64,000 bases of DNA from Pontibacter liquoris (GTDB taxonomy: Bacteria > Bacteroidota > Bacteroidia > Cytophagales > Hymenobacteraceae), in contig NZ_JALEBG010000001.1 of the NCBI RefSeq assembly GCF_022758235.1, positions 1,054,001 to 1,118,000 of the forward strand, in the 5' to 3' direction. Every line of letters begins with the position of its first letter. The stretch's first letter is position 1. Made by a program: the position numbers and the translations under genes. Shown one piece after another: positions 18,569 to 26,980 of this stretch. The notes under the pieces were generated by a model. That model ran no database searches, was not told the origin of the DNA, and saw only the letters and a program-made list of their open reading frames with translations.

Positions 18569-18584
18569 TGTGACATATGTCATT
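18569..18584. promoter_or_regulatory. Crp/Fnr-like palindrome, copy 2
   Basis: TGTGACATATGTCATT, with the same 12-bp core TGACATATGTCA (18571-18582) in the context GCATATTGTGACATATGTCA. No gene starts immediately downstream on the plus strand. The 18600-18853 stretch contains no supported gene, so this may control an unrecognised RNA or be part of a repeated unit. Confidence 0.6.
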
Positions 18585-18853
18585 GATAACAGGTAGACAG
18601 ACAGCTAGTTTTGTTTACTTCACTAAGCCGGAAGGGTTCGTAGGAAGCAAGACACTGGCTAAGGCAGCACCACCCGACTGAGGGCTGCTGCTCGCGCTCC
18701 TGACCCGTTCTGCAGCAAGGCCTAGCTGGCATTCGGGTATGGTCAGGATGGCGACCACGCTTTTCGCTGGGCTGCAAGGCAACACGGTAGCGTGCAAGGT
18801 GCTGTCACCACCGGTTCCCTGCAGGATGGAAACGACAAGGTGCGGGACAACCA

Positions 18854-19447
18854 TCAGAGGTAGCCCATATTGCTGCGTATTCTGGTAAGCGTTTCCCTTT
18901 TTACGCCGAGATAGGAAGCGATCATAAAGATGGGGAGGCGCTGGTGCAATTGTGGAAAGCTACGGATAAAATGCCGGTACCTTTCTTCTGCCTGGTGGCT
19001 GATCATCATGTATATTCGGTCCCGGCTGCTGCGGCAGTCATTTGCCATGATCTGGGTGTTCAGTGCGTTGAAACCGGGTATTTCCTGCAACAGGGTTTTA
19101 TAGTTACACACTGAAAACTGGATAAGGGCACTATCCTCCAAGGCATCTATAAATTCATCGGCAGGCGTTTGGTTTGCAAGACTTACAGGGTCGCAGACCC
19201 AATGGTTATCTGGCGAAAAATTAAAGATGTGTTCGCTGCCGTTGCCGTCGACCCGATAGGATCGCAGGCAGCCACTGCAGACGAAGGTATGGAACCTACA
19301 GATATCTCCCGGACGGAGTAGGTGTTGCTTCTTTTTAAGTTGCTTCGATATGGCCAGGGACTTAATGGTCGCAATCTCTTCGTCAGAAAATAAGCTTTGT
19401 GTTCTTATATAACTTTCAAAGTAATCAAGTATGAGCAAGGACATCAA
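18854..19447 (-). CDS. Crp/Fnr-family transcriptional regulator
   Basis: Regulator of 197 residues. The cyclic-nucleotide-binding-like beta-roll (about 20-125) includes KKKQHLLRPGDICRFHTFVCSGCLRSYRVD and ends in a dimerisation helix. The C-terminal helix-turn-helix is RLPIFMIASYLGVKRETLTRIR. There is no cysteine cluster for an iron-sulfur centre and the cAMP phosphate cassette is degenerate, as in most small Bacteroidota members of this family, so the ligand is unknown. Three Crp-like palindromes occur within 2 kb on either side; it is a natural candidate to bind them, but the site it would use for itself is not upstream of its own start. Confidence 0.9.
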   Translation of the reverse strand: MMSLLILDYFESYIRTQSLFSDEEIATIKSLAISKQLKKKQHLLRPGDICRFHTFVCSGCLRSYRVDGNGSEHIFNFSPDNHWVCDPVSLANQTPADEFIDALEDSALIQFSVCNYKTLLQEIPGFNALNTQIMANDCRSSRDRIYMMISHQAEERYRHFIRSFPQLHQRLPIFMIASYLGVKRETLTRIRSNMGYL

Positions 19448-19899
19448 TAAGCTGAACTAATTACATGAAGTAAAAACCGCTGCATTCTCACGGCAGGCAG
19501 GAGGGCATATCTTGATTGATCCTTTTATGCCGGCTAAACCAAAACCGGTGCATGCACGGTTAGCTTCTCTTTTCATAGTTTCGGATCATCAGCCACCTGT
19601 CTTGGCAACGAAGCTACTCCTTAGAAAAGGCTTTATAAATGGACAAAAAGGACTTTCTGTTGTAAACGCCGCCTAAGCGGGCGATAAATGGCCGTTTTTA
19701 TGGAGGTTCAGCCCTGTTTCTTTCGTAAAGAGGGTATGGTATCCGTCTATTTTTCAGATAACATATGCCCTAAGACATATAGCAAAAGTGCTATAGCGAG
19801 GGAGAGGACGTTTGCTGGAGCCGCCTTTAAGTACACGTTTTGGCGCTTGTGTCCCTTTCCTTTTACGCCTTGTGAATTTCAATTTTAAATACATACCCT
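19448..19899. other. intergenic spacer, no gene recognised
   Basis: This separates the Crp-type gene from the acidic orphan. A short inverted repeat (TATAGC and GCTATA around 19780-19797) is present. A 66-codon frame at 19688-19888 has no recognisable feature. Confidence 0.5.
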
Positions 19900-20178
19900 A
19901 TGATGACGGAAGACGACGATTACGACCTTTACGGACCCCAAATGCCGCAGGAAGCCTTTCATTTAGAAATGGACCTTTACGATACCGGCGATTATTACAA
20001 CCTGTTGTTTATTCCCTGCAATGACGTATTCATTGTCGTGTCAAACAATCAGCATCTCACGACCATGGGGCAGAATGGGAGCGGCGTTGATGCCTGGGAA
20101 CAGCGCGACGGGCAAGTCGAAGATGAAGTCTTCGAAAAACTGGCGATCGCGTTGGACGGCTATATCAATAACCTGTAG
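19900..20178 (+). CDS. small acidic protein of unknown function
   Basis: Protein of 92 residues, strongly acidic (begins MMTEDDDYDLYGPQMPQEAF), without signal peptide or membrane segment. The middle (NLLFIPCNDVFIVVSNNQHL) looks like two beta strands and the end (VFEKLAIALDGYINNL) an amphipathic helix. Codon use is like the neighbours and the ATG is preceded by an AT-rich leader, so it appears real. I do not recognise the family. It sits between a Crp-type regulator and the ergothioneine operon. Confidence 0.55.
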   Translation: MMTEDDDYDLYGPQMPQEAFHLEMDLYDTGDYYNLLFIPCNDVFIVVSNNQHLTTMGQNGSGVDAWEQRDGQVEDEVFEKLAIALDGYINNL

Positions 20179-20530
20179 AAGCCAGGGGCGGGAAGGGGAA
20201 GGAATCCGGCTATGCCAGATGTTGGCGGCGCTGCCGACCGGATTGCAGCCAATCCGTCCCAGCTCAACGGGTTGGCGTTCAGTATGAGGGAAAGCGCAAG
20301 CCAGGCGTGCCCCCTGGCATGAAGCCCAACGCACTGCCGGCAAGTTGGCAAAAGAAATCTAACACGGCTTGATTCGGTGCCGGGAACTGCTGCGTAAGTG
20401 CTATAAATTCCTTTTCCTCCAGTCCACTTCGCCGGGGGTGGTCCCGGCTGTACACAGCAGAGGGCAGCCATCCATTTAAACAGGCCTTTGTGGCTTCCCC
20501 GGCCGGGAGCGGAGCAATTTCGCGCAGCAT
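20179..20530. other. GC-rich spacer before the ergothioneine promoter
   Basis: No gene is supported. A minus-strand frame (20160-20540) runs through it but has no plausible protein features and partly overlaps the end of the preceding gene. Confidence 0.5.
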
Positions 20531-20546
20531 TATGTGACATATATCA
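20531..20546. promoter_or_regulatory. Crp/Fnr-like palindrome, copy 3, upstream of egtD
   Basis: TGTGACATATATCAAT, differing from copy 1 by one base (G to A in the right half), in the same context GCATTATGTGACATATATCA. It lies 115 bp before the egtD start, a normal distance for an activator site. Confidence 0.6.
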
Positions 20547-20593
20547 ATGTAATCCAGCGTTCAGGGTCCTAATTTGCTCTCCTTATCCTTTCA

Positions 20594-20653
20594 TGACGAT
20601 AGGTCGTCAGGCGGAATGCAGTTCATTTATTAACCTTACTTTTTTAACCTTAC
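20594..20653. promoter_or_regulatory. inverted and direct repeats in the egtD promoter
   Basis: A perfect inverted repeat TGACGA-TAGG-TCGTCA occupies 20594-20609. Downstream, the decamer TTAACCTTAC is repeated at 20630-20639 and 20644-20653, ending 7 bp before the egtD ATG. These look like operator and leader elements. What binds them is unknown. Confidence 0.45.
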
Positions 20654-20660
20654 GGAATGT

Positions 20661-21641
20661 ATGTTAGCAACGGATGCAGGTGAAAGCAGGCTTAAAACAG
20701 ACAGCAACGAATTTTATTGCGATGTTATTCACGGACTGATGCAAACCCCCAAAAGGCTGCCGTCCAAATACTTTTATGACAAAAAGGGCGACAGTCTCTT
20801 TGAGGCAATCATGATGTCCCCCGATTATTATCTCACCACCTGTGAGATGGAGATTTTCACACGGCAAGCCAATGAGATTGTAGGCTTTTTAACCGGGCCG
20901 GACACGGCTTTTGAACTAATTGAACTAGGGCCCGGCAATTGTGCGAAGTCCGTTCACCTGTTGGGTGCCCTTCTGGCTGCAAAGGCTTCGTTTAATTACG
21001 TGCCGATCGATATATCGGAAAATGTCATCCGGGAGCTAGCATGCTTCCTGCCTGCTGCGTTTCCGGATTTACAGTGCGATGGGCTGGTCGGTGATTACTT
21101 TGACACTATGGCATTCCGCGGCTTAATACCCGGGAAGCGGAAGGTTGTGATGTGTTTAGGGGGCAATATCGGCAACATGACCATAGCCGATGCGAACCGG
21201 TTCTGCAGCACGTTACGGGGATTTTTACAGCCCGGAGATCAGTGTATCATCGGATTTGATCTCGTCAAAAACCCGGCTGTTATCAAACGCGCATACGATG
21301 ACGGGGAGGGGCTTACGCGGCAATTCAACCTGAACCTGCTCGAGCGAATGAACCGCGAATTGGCGGCAGATTTCAGGGTTGACCATTTTGATCACTATTG
21401 CAGCTATGATCCGCTGACCGGATCGGCCAAAAGCTATCTTGTTTGTCTACGCGAGATGGTGGTGCATCTGCCCGGTGCCAGCATACCCTTTGAGAAAGAT
21501 GAATGTATCTGGACCGAAATATCGCAGAAATACACAAAAAGCCAGGTCCGCCAAATGGCGATCGATAACGGGTTTACCCCTACGGCAGAATTCCTGGATA
21601 CCAGATCATGGTTTATGGATACAATTTGGACAGCTGTTTAA
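20661..21641 (+). CDS. egtD: L-histidine N-alpha-methyltransferase (ergothioneine biosynthesis)
   Basis: SAM-dependent enzyme that trimethylates histidine to hercynine, the first step to ergothioneine. It has 326 residues, about the size of characterised EgtD. Recognised from the N-terminal PKRLPSKYFYDKKGDSLFEA, followed by SPDYYLTTCEMEIF, SAM motif ELGPGNCAKSVHLLGAL, the PIDISENVI acidic motif, and the CLGGNIGNMT segment. It is the first gene of an operon: 10 bp to the flavoprotein gene, which in turn overlaps egtB. A Crp-like palindrome and two repeat elements precede it. The ATG at 20661 is followed by a short variable N-terminus, so start error would be small. Confidence 0.94.
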   Translation: MLATDAGESRLKTDSNEFYCDVIHGLMQTPKRLPSKYFYDKKGDSLFEAIMMSPDYYLTTCEMEIFTRQANEIVGFLTGPDTAFELIELGPGNCAKSVHLLGALLAAKASFNYVPIDISENVIRELACFLPAAFPDLQCDGLVGDYFDTMAFRGLIPGKRKVVMCLGGNIGNMTIADANRFCSTLRGFLQPGDQCIIGFDLVKNPAVIKRAYDDGEGLTRQFNLNLLERMNRELAADFRVDHFDHYCSYDPLTGSAKSYLVCLREMVVHLPGASIPFEKDECIWTEISQKYTKSQVRQMAIDNGFTPTAEFLDTRSWFMDTIWTAV

Positions 21642-21651
21642 AGCAAACAAA

Positions 21652-23055
21652 GTGGAAAAGTTCGATGCAATCATCATAGGCTCCGGGCAGGCAGGCAACC
21701 CCCTGGCAAAAAGGCTTGCGGCGGAAGGCAGGCGCGTCGCCCTTGTCGAGTTGGCGTGTATAGGAGGGACTTGCATCAACTGGGGGTGTACGCCCACCAA
21801 AACGTTGGTCGGCATCGCGAAAAACGTGTTTCAGGCCCGGGGCGCTGCAAAATATGGCATGCCCCTAAAGAAGCACACGCCGGATTTTGAGCTCGTTATG
21901 CAGCGGGTGAACCATGTTGTAAGCCATTTCCGGGAAGGATTGGAAAACGCCTTGCGCCAGACCCCGAATCTGACTTGCTACCATGGAAAGGCCCGTTTCG
22001 CTGGCTATAAGGAAGTCCGTGTGCAGTTAGCCGATGGGCGCTTCACAGCGATGACGGCCGAGTTGATATTTATCAACACGGGAGCCCGGGCCCGGGTCCC
22101 TGACCTGGAAGGGTTGCCAGCCGTCAACTTTCTTACCTCCGCGACCGCCTTGGCCCTGAAACAGCAGCCAAACCATTTGATCATTGTTGGAGGGGGCTAT
22201 GTTTCACTTGAATTTTCACAGATTTTCCGGCGGCTGGGCAGCCAGGTGACGATACTGGAAAAGTCTTCCGGCCTATTACCGAAGGAAGATGAGGATGTGG
22301 GCTTGCTGCTTACCCGGATGCTGGAAGGGGAAGGCGTGGAAATCCGGACGGACGCAACCATCACACGGGTGAGCGCAGGTGCGCAGGAGTCGGTGCAGCT
22401 AGAGATTTTGTCTGCCGGGAAATCCTCCACACTTCAGGGCACCCACCTTTTAGTGGCTACGGGCAGAATTCCCAACACCGAAGAGTTGGGTTTGGAAAAA
22501 ACAGGTATCCGGCTTGACGGAAAAGGATATATTCCGGTGAACAGCCACCTGGAAACAAGCCAGGCGGGTATTTACGCGCTGGGCGATGTAAAGGGCGGGC
22601 CCGCCTTCACCCATGTGTCCTACCACGACTATGTGGTAGTAGCTGACCACTTATTTGATCAGCAGGCTTCCCCGCCGCACAACCGGCTGCTGCCTTACTG
22701 TATTTTCACCGATCCTGAGCTTGGAAGGATTGGGCTGACAGAAAAGGAAGCTGGTGAAATGGGCTTAGATTTTTCTGTTACAAAAATGAACACGTCCGCC
22801 ATCGCCCGGGCGGTCGAGACGGGGGAAACAACAGGATTTGTAAAGGCACTGGTGGATAACAAGTCAAGGAAGATTCTGGGCGTTGCCGTTATCAGTGCTG
22901 GCGGCGGTGAATTGATGTCCTTGTTTCAGATCGCCATGCAGGGAGGCCTCACCTATGACCAGTTGCGCGACACCATGTTCGCGCACCCCACCTATGCCGA
23001 GGCGATCAACAATCTTTTCAGTCCCGAACATTTACAGCCAGGAATTCCATCATGA
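21652..23055 (+). CDS. pyridine-nucleotide-disulfide oxidoreductase (mercuric-reductase-like flavoprotein) within the egt operon
   Basis: FAD/NAD(P)H disulfide reductase of 467 residues from a GTG at 21652 (10 bp after the egtD stop; no in-frame ATG precedes the FAD motif closely). It shows the dinucleotide fold IIIGSGQAGNPLAKRL, the redox-active pair C41/C46 in GGTCINWGCTPTK, the NAD(P)-binding IIVGGGYVSLEFSQ, the second FAD motif YALGDVKGGPAF, and the C-terminal dyad motif HPTYAEAI. It lacks the N-terminal metal-binding domain and C-terminal Cys pair of true MerA. Position between egtD and egtB, and the ATGA overlap with egtB, imply a job with a sulfur compound of this pathway, perhaps reducing an ergothioneine disulfide. 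That role is inference. Confidence 0.88.
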   Translation: MEKFDAIIIGSGQAGNPLAKRLAAEGRRVALVELACIGGTCINWGCTPTKTLVGIAKNVFQARGAAKYGMPLKKHTPDFELVMQRVNHVVSHFREGLENALRQTPNLTCYHGKARFAGYKEVRVQLADGRFTAMTAELIFINTGARARVPDLEGLPAVNFLTSATALALKQQPNHLIIVGGGYVSLEFSQIFRRLGSQVTILEKSSGLLPKEDEDVGLLLTRMLEGEGVEIRTDATITRVSAGAQESVQLEILSAGKSSTLQGTHLLVATGRIPNTEELGLEKTGIRLDGKGYIPVNSHLETSQAGIYALGDVKGGPAFTHVSYHDYVVVADHLFDQQASPPHNRLLPYCIFTDPELGRIGLTEKEAGEMGLDFSVTKMNTSAIARAVETGETTGFVKALVDNKSRKILGVAVISAGGGELMSLFQIAMQGGLTYDQLRDTMFAHPTYAEAINNLFSPEHLQPGIPS

Positions 23056-24269
23056 GAGAGCTTAGGGACAAATACCGTAGCGTGCGTCAGCGAAGTGAAG
23101 CGATCTGTGCGAGCCTGAAAACGGAAGACTATGTGGTACAACCGGTGGTGGACGTAAGCCCCCCTAAATGGCATTTGGGGCATACCTCCTGGTTTTTCGA
23201 AACCTTCATCCTCTTACCGCATCTTGCGGATTATGCCTGTTTTGATCCCGCTTATCCTTTCGTCTTTAACAGTTACTATGAAAGCTTAGGTGCGCGCGTT
23301 ATTCGAACCAACCGGGGCAATTTAAGCCGGCCGACTGTGGAGGAAGTCTACCAGTACCGCCGGCATGTAGACGCAGCAATGGATGAGTTCCTGTGCCTGC
23401 TGGTCAGCGATGAGCTCAAGATGCTGACGTTGCTGGGACTCAACCATGAAGAGCAGCACCAGGAATTGCTGGCGGCTGACATCAAATATATCTTAGGGCA
23501 TAATCCGCTCTTTCCCGCGTATAACGAAATAACGGAGCCTGTGGAAACAGCGCATCCTGCTGACGAATTTCTTGGCATACAAGAAGGCCTCTATAACATA
23601 GGCTACAGGGGGGGAGGATTTTGCTTCGACAATGAATTGGGGGCCCACCCCGTCTTCCTTTCAGCTTATGAAATAGCGCAGGAACTGGTCACCAATGGGC
23701 AGTATAGCACATTCATCGCGGACGGAGGGTATCGCAAACATGAATACTGGCACGCCGAGGGCCTGGATTGGGTCAAAAACAACAACGTGCACGCTCCCCT
23801 TTACTGGCACCGGATAGAAGGCCAGTGGCACTCCTACGGGGCATCCGGAATGCAGCTGCTGGATGTAAACCAGCCAGTGACACATGTCAGTTACTACGAG
23901 GCAGCTGCCTTTGCGGCATGGAAGGGAATGCGGTTGCCAACCGAATTCGAGTGGGAAGCCGCATGTCATCAATTCAAGTGGGGGACCCGGTGGGAGTGGA
24001 CACACAGTGCCTATCTGCCCTATCCCGGATACAGCAGAGTCGCCGGTCCTGTAGGAGAGTATAACGGCAAATTTATGGTGAATCAAATGGTGCTTCGCGG
24101 CGCTTCCACGGTCACCCCGCCGGGACACACCCGGCCCAGTTACCGTAATTTTTTCCATCCGCAGTTAAGATGGCAATACACGGGCATCAGGCTGGCTCGC
24201 ACCCCTCGCCCGGATGACAGATCGGGCAAAGCGATGCACGCCGCCGAAAGAACACGGGCACCTGAATGA
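23052..24269 (+). CDS. egtB: ergothioneine biosynthesis sulfoxide synthase EgtB
   Basis: Non-haem iron enzyme that joins a thiol donor (cysteine or gamma-glutamylcysteine) to hercynine with oxygen. It has 405 residues: a DinB-like four-helix domain (1-150) and a formylglycine-generating-enzyme-type domain (about 180-395). The iron ligands are expected to be H44 in WHLGHTSWFFE and H132/H136 in NHEEQHQE. The C-terminal signature NGKFMVNQMVLRGAS, then TRPSYRNFFHP and TGIRLAR, is conserved in the family. The start ATG overlaps the flavoprotein stop (ATGA), so translation is coupled. No egtC amidase or egtE lyase is seen in this window, so the donor may be free cysteine and the last step is encoded elsewhere. 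Confidence 0.94.
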   Translation: MRELRDKYRSVRQRSEAICASLKTEDYVVQPVVDVSPPKWHLGHTSWFFETFILLPHLADYACFDPAYPFVFNSYYESLGARVIRTNRGNLSRPTVEEVYQYRRHVDAAMDEFLCLLVSDELKMLTLLGLNHEEQHQELLAADIKYILGHNPLFPAYNEITEPVETAHPADEFLGIQEGLYNIGYRGGGFCFDNELGAHPVFLSAYEIAQELVTNGQYSTFIADGGYRKHEYWHAEGLDWVKNNNVHAPLYWHRIEGQWHSYGASGMQLLDVNQPVTHVSYYEAAAFAAWKGMRLPTEFEWEAACHQFKWGTRWEWTHSAYLPYPGYSRVAGPVGEYNGKFMVNQMVLRGASTVTPPGHTRPSYRNFFHPQLRWQYTGIRLARTPRPDDRSGKAMHAAERTRAPE

Positions 24270-24558
24270 CAGGCAGATAGCAACCCTCGCAGCCACTCCT
24301 TTGAAAGGGGACAGGGATGAGGCGGCAGGCGCAAAAAATTCGAAAGGATCCGCAGGAACCTGGAAAAGCCCTGCCTGGCGCCGCTACAAAATGACGCACC
24401 CGCCCTGATGCCTGTTCAGACACGCTGGCCCGGTGAGGGACGGAAACGCGGCCAGGCCTGGCTTTGCGCCCTGTCAACGAATAGCGCAAAGGCCCATAAT
24501 ATGAAAGCCGGTGATGGGTACGGCATGCGGAAGGAGGACGAAATAAAAAGGAAAATAT

Positions 24559-25002
24559 ATGGATAAACTTACTTTGAAAGCGACGCTTATAAAAGCGCAT
24601 CATCAAACCCTGCAACGCTTACGGGCGGCCTATGTCACCTTTCAAAAGGGGGGCAATCTGGATCTTACCGACGTCCAGGACCTTGATGACCACTCACACC
24701 GGGAACAGGCGGAAGAATACTTGCAGGCGCTGGAAAGGCAGATTCATCAACGGGAAGATGAGATGGAAATGCTTTACAGTTTGGATTTCGGTCATAAAAC
24801 ATCGGTGACGACAGGAGCCGTGGTATTGGTCGATGGGCAGTACTATATCATCGGGATACCTGCGTGCCAGTTTGACTTGGCAGGAAAGCATTTTATTGCC
24901 ATGTCACCCGAAGCGCCTTTTTACCAGGGACTTATGGATAAGAAGCAAAATGACTCCTTTGTTTTCAACGGCAAAGAATTTACGATTGAATCTATTTTTT
25001 AA
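24559..25002 (+). CDS. Gre/Rnk-like small protein (GreA/GreB C-terminal-type domain)
   Basis: Cytoplasmic protein of 147 residues. An N-terminal helical part (about 1-75) carries LKATLIKAHHQTLQRLR and a charged helix EYLQALERQIHQREDEMEML. A C-terminal beta domain (about 85-147) with GAVVLVDGQYYIIGIP, FIAMSPEAPFYQGLM and KNDSFVFNGKEF-like pattern resembles the FKBP-like domain of GreA/GreB. Small Bacteroidota proteins of this kind are often mis-annotated as 3-oxoacyl-ACP synthase. It may act on RNA polymerase secondary-channel function, but this is inference from fold only. The next gene begins 15 bp after its stop, suggesting one transcript with msrBA. Confidence 0.7.
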   Translation: MDKLTLKATLIKAHHQTLQRLRAAYVTFQKGGNLDLTDVQDLDDHSHREQAEEYLQALERQIHQREDEMEMLYSLDFGHKTSVTTGAVVLVDGQYYIIGIPACQFDLAGKHFIAMSPEAPFYQGLMDKKQNDSFVFNGKEFTIESIF

Positions 25003-25017
25003 TTTAAACAGACAGAT

Positions 25018-25986
25018 ATGTTACGATGGCTTGATATAATCAAATTCACAAATCAGGGCAATCCTACTCCTGATAGAAGAGTGGAAAAAACGCCGGAAGA
25101 ATGGAAGGCGCTGCTGACCGAGGAGCAGTTCAGGATAACACGACTGAAAGGAACCGAGCGGGCCTTTAGCTCAGAACTTTGTTCTTATTTTGAGCCGGGT
25201 CGATATGCTTGTGTATGTTGTGATACCGAGCTTTTTGATGCGGGGGAGAAATTCGAAAGTGGTACGGGTTGGCCCTCCTTCACGCAACCTGTAAAAGACA
25301 ATGTCGTGGCCTATCACAAGGACAGCGCCTTTGGCATGCAGCGAATAGAAGCCCTCTGTAGCACGTGCGATGCGCACCTGGGGCATGTCTTCCAGGATGG
25401 CCCCAAGCCCAGCGGGCTCCGGTACTGCATAAACGCCGTTTCGTTGAAAAAAGTAGCTGCCAGTGAAAAGAAGATAGCCTTTGGCGGAGGCTGCTTCTGG
25501 TGTACTGAAGCCATTTTCCAGCGGCTCAAGGGCGTGCTAAAGGTAGAGAGCGGCTATAGTGGCGGTACGGTCATTAACCCCACCTACAGGGAAGTTTGCA
25601 GTGGGGCAACGGGCCATGCGGAAATGGTCGAAGTTACCTACAATCCCGAAGAAATTTCCTTTGAGGAGCTGCTCAAGATCCATCTAAGCACCCATAACCC
25701 CACAACAGTTAACAGGCAGGGAGCAGATCGCGGTTCCCAATACCGGAGCGTCATCTTTTACAGAACCGAAGAGGAGAAGCAGACGGCCGTGCGCCTGATC
25801 GGTGAGGTACAAACCTTATATCCCGACCTGATCGTCACAGAGCTGCAGCAGTTCGAACATTTTTATAAAGCTGAAACCCATCATCAGGACTACTACAACC
25901 GAAACCAGGAAGCGGGATACTGCCAGGTGGTGATCAATCCCAAACTGGCAAAGCTCCGGGAGCTGTACCAGGACAAGTTAAAATAA
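25018..25986 (+). CDS. bifunctional methionine-R/S-sulfoxide reductase (MsrB-MsrA fusion)
   Basis: Repair enzyme of 322 residues that reduces both stereoisomers of methionine sulfoxide. The MsrB domain comes first (about 1-145): zinc cysteines C65/C68 and C114/C117, catalytic C137 in GLRYCINAVSL, and SGTGWPSFTQP. The MsrA domain follows (about 150-320) with catalytic C159 in FGGGCFWCTEAIF, SGYSGGTVINPTYREVCSG and HHQDYYNRN. The B-then-A order is the reverse of some pathogen fusions. No signal peptide is present, so it acts in the cytoplasm. It is followed 31 bp later by thioredoxin reductase, which supplies the electron path for Msr through thioredoxin. Confidence 0.95.
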   Translation: MLRWLDIIKFTNQGNPTPDRRVEKTPEEWKALLTEEQFRITRLKGTERAFSSELCSYFEPGRYACVCCDTELFDAGEKFESGTGWPSFTQPVKDNVVAYHKDSAFGMQRIEALCSTCDAHLGHVFQDGPKPSGLRYCINAVSLKKVAASEKKIAFGGGCFWCTEAIFQRLKGVLKVESGYSGGTVINPTYREVCSGATGHAEMVEVTYNPEEISFEELLKIHLSTHNPTTVNRQGADRGSQYRSVIFYRTEEEKQTAVRLIGEVQTLYPDLIVTELQQFEHFYKAETHHQDYYNRNQEAGYCQVVINPKLAKLRELYQDKLK

Positions 25987-26017
25987 TACCGATAGCGATA
26001 CTTAAAGGGGACTGTCC

Positions 26018-26980
26018 GTGAGAGAAGCACAACAGGAAAGAATAAAATGCCTGATCATCGGATCCGGGCCATCGGGCTATACAGCCGCCATTTATACGGC
26101 CCGGGCCGATTTAAAACCCGTGTTATACACAGGGCTGTTTATCGGTGGGCAGCTCACAAAAACGTCCGATGTCGAAAATTATCCGGGATATCCTGATGGC
26201 GTAATGGGGGCAGAAATGATGGCGGGCTTTCACAAGCAAGCTTCCCGGGTGGGGGCGGATTTGCGGATAGGGGACGTCAGTGCTGTCGATTTTTCACAAT
26301 CGCCCTTCAGCGTTACAGTCGACGGAGAAAAAGGGATACTGGCAGATACCGTCATCATTGCCACGGGAGCAACGCCGAAATGGTTGGGACTTGCCTCTGA
26401 ACAGCAATACGCCGGCGCCGGTGTGTCGGCCTGCGCGACATGTGACGGGTTCTTTTTTAAAGGACAGGACGTGGCAATTGTGGGCGCGGGAGACACAGCT
26501 GCAGAAGAAGCCCTGCATCTGGCTAAGCTTTGTAAAAAGGTCTACATGTTGGTGCGCAAAGCAAGTTTCAAGGCTTCCAAAGCAATGGTTCACAGGGTAG
26601 AAAACACGCCCAACATCAAAGTCTTATTCAACGTCGAGGTAAAGGAAGTGCTGGGAGATGGCGTCAAGGTGCAGGGTGCACGGCTGTTCAACAATATCAC
26701 CGATGAGGAATTGACCGTGGATGTGACCGGTTTTTTTGTAGCAATCGGCCATCATCCCAACACCGATCTGTTCAGGCCCTGGCTTACAATGGATAAGGCG
26801 GGGTACATCAAAACAAAGGGTTGTTCGACGAGGACCAATGTTCCCGGTGTTTTCTGTTGTGGTGACGCGCAAGACCCTGTTTACCGGCAAGCGATAACGG
26901 CTGCCGGCAGCGGCTGCATGGCTGCGCTTGATTGTGAGCGGTTCCTCTCCGAAATGGAACAGGGACCTTTTGAGTCATGA
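26018..26980 (+). CDS. trxB: thioredoxin-disulfide reductase
   Basis: NADPH/FAD enzyme of 320 residues, normal for low-molecular-weight thioredoxin reductases. Motifs are IIGSGPSGYTAAIYTARA, GGQLTKTSDVENYPGYP, redox pair C139/C142 in ACATCDGFFF, the NADPH fold AIVGAGDTAAEEAL, and VFCCGDAQDPVYRQAITAAGSG. I accept the GTG at 26018 as start (preceded by AAAGGGGAC), since no ATG lies between it and the FAD motif. Closely spaced behind msrBA, so probably co-transcribed with it to feed sulfoxide repair. Confidence 0.94.
   Translation: MREAQQERIKCLIIGSGPSGYTAAIYTARADLKPVLYTGLFIGGQLTKTSDVENYPGYPDGVMGAEMMAGFHKQASRVGADLRIGDVSAVDFSQSPFSVTVDGEKGILADTVIIATGATPKWLGLASEQQYAGAGVSACATCDGFFFKGQDVAIVGAGDTAAEEALHLAKLCKKVYMLVRKASFKASKAMVHRVENTPNIKVLFNVEVKEVLGDGVKVQGARLFNNITDEELTVDVTGFFVAIGHHPNTDLFRPWLTMDKAGYIKTKGCSTRTNVPGVFCCGDAQDPVYRQAITAAGSGCMAALDCERFLSEMEQGPFES

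Noticed and set aside
21439..21651. upstream extension of the flavoprotein frame to a TTG at 21439
   Set aside because: The extra 71 codons overlap the end of egtD in another frame and show no flavoprotein features. The FAD motif starts just after the GTG at 21652.
23872..23890. TGACACATGTCA palindrome resembling the Crp-like sites
   Set aside because: It lies inside egtB where the codons are fixed by a conserved segment (PVTHVSYYE), and it lacks the shared flanking context.
24187..24615. 142-codon minus-strand frame across the end of egtB and the spacer
   Set aside because: Antisense to the end of egtB and to the next gene start. Arginine-rich composition typical of mirror frames.
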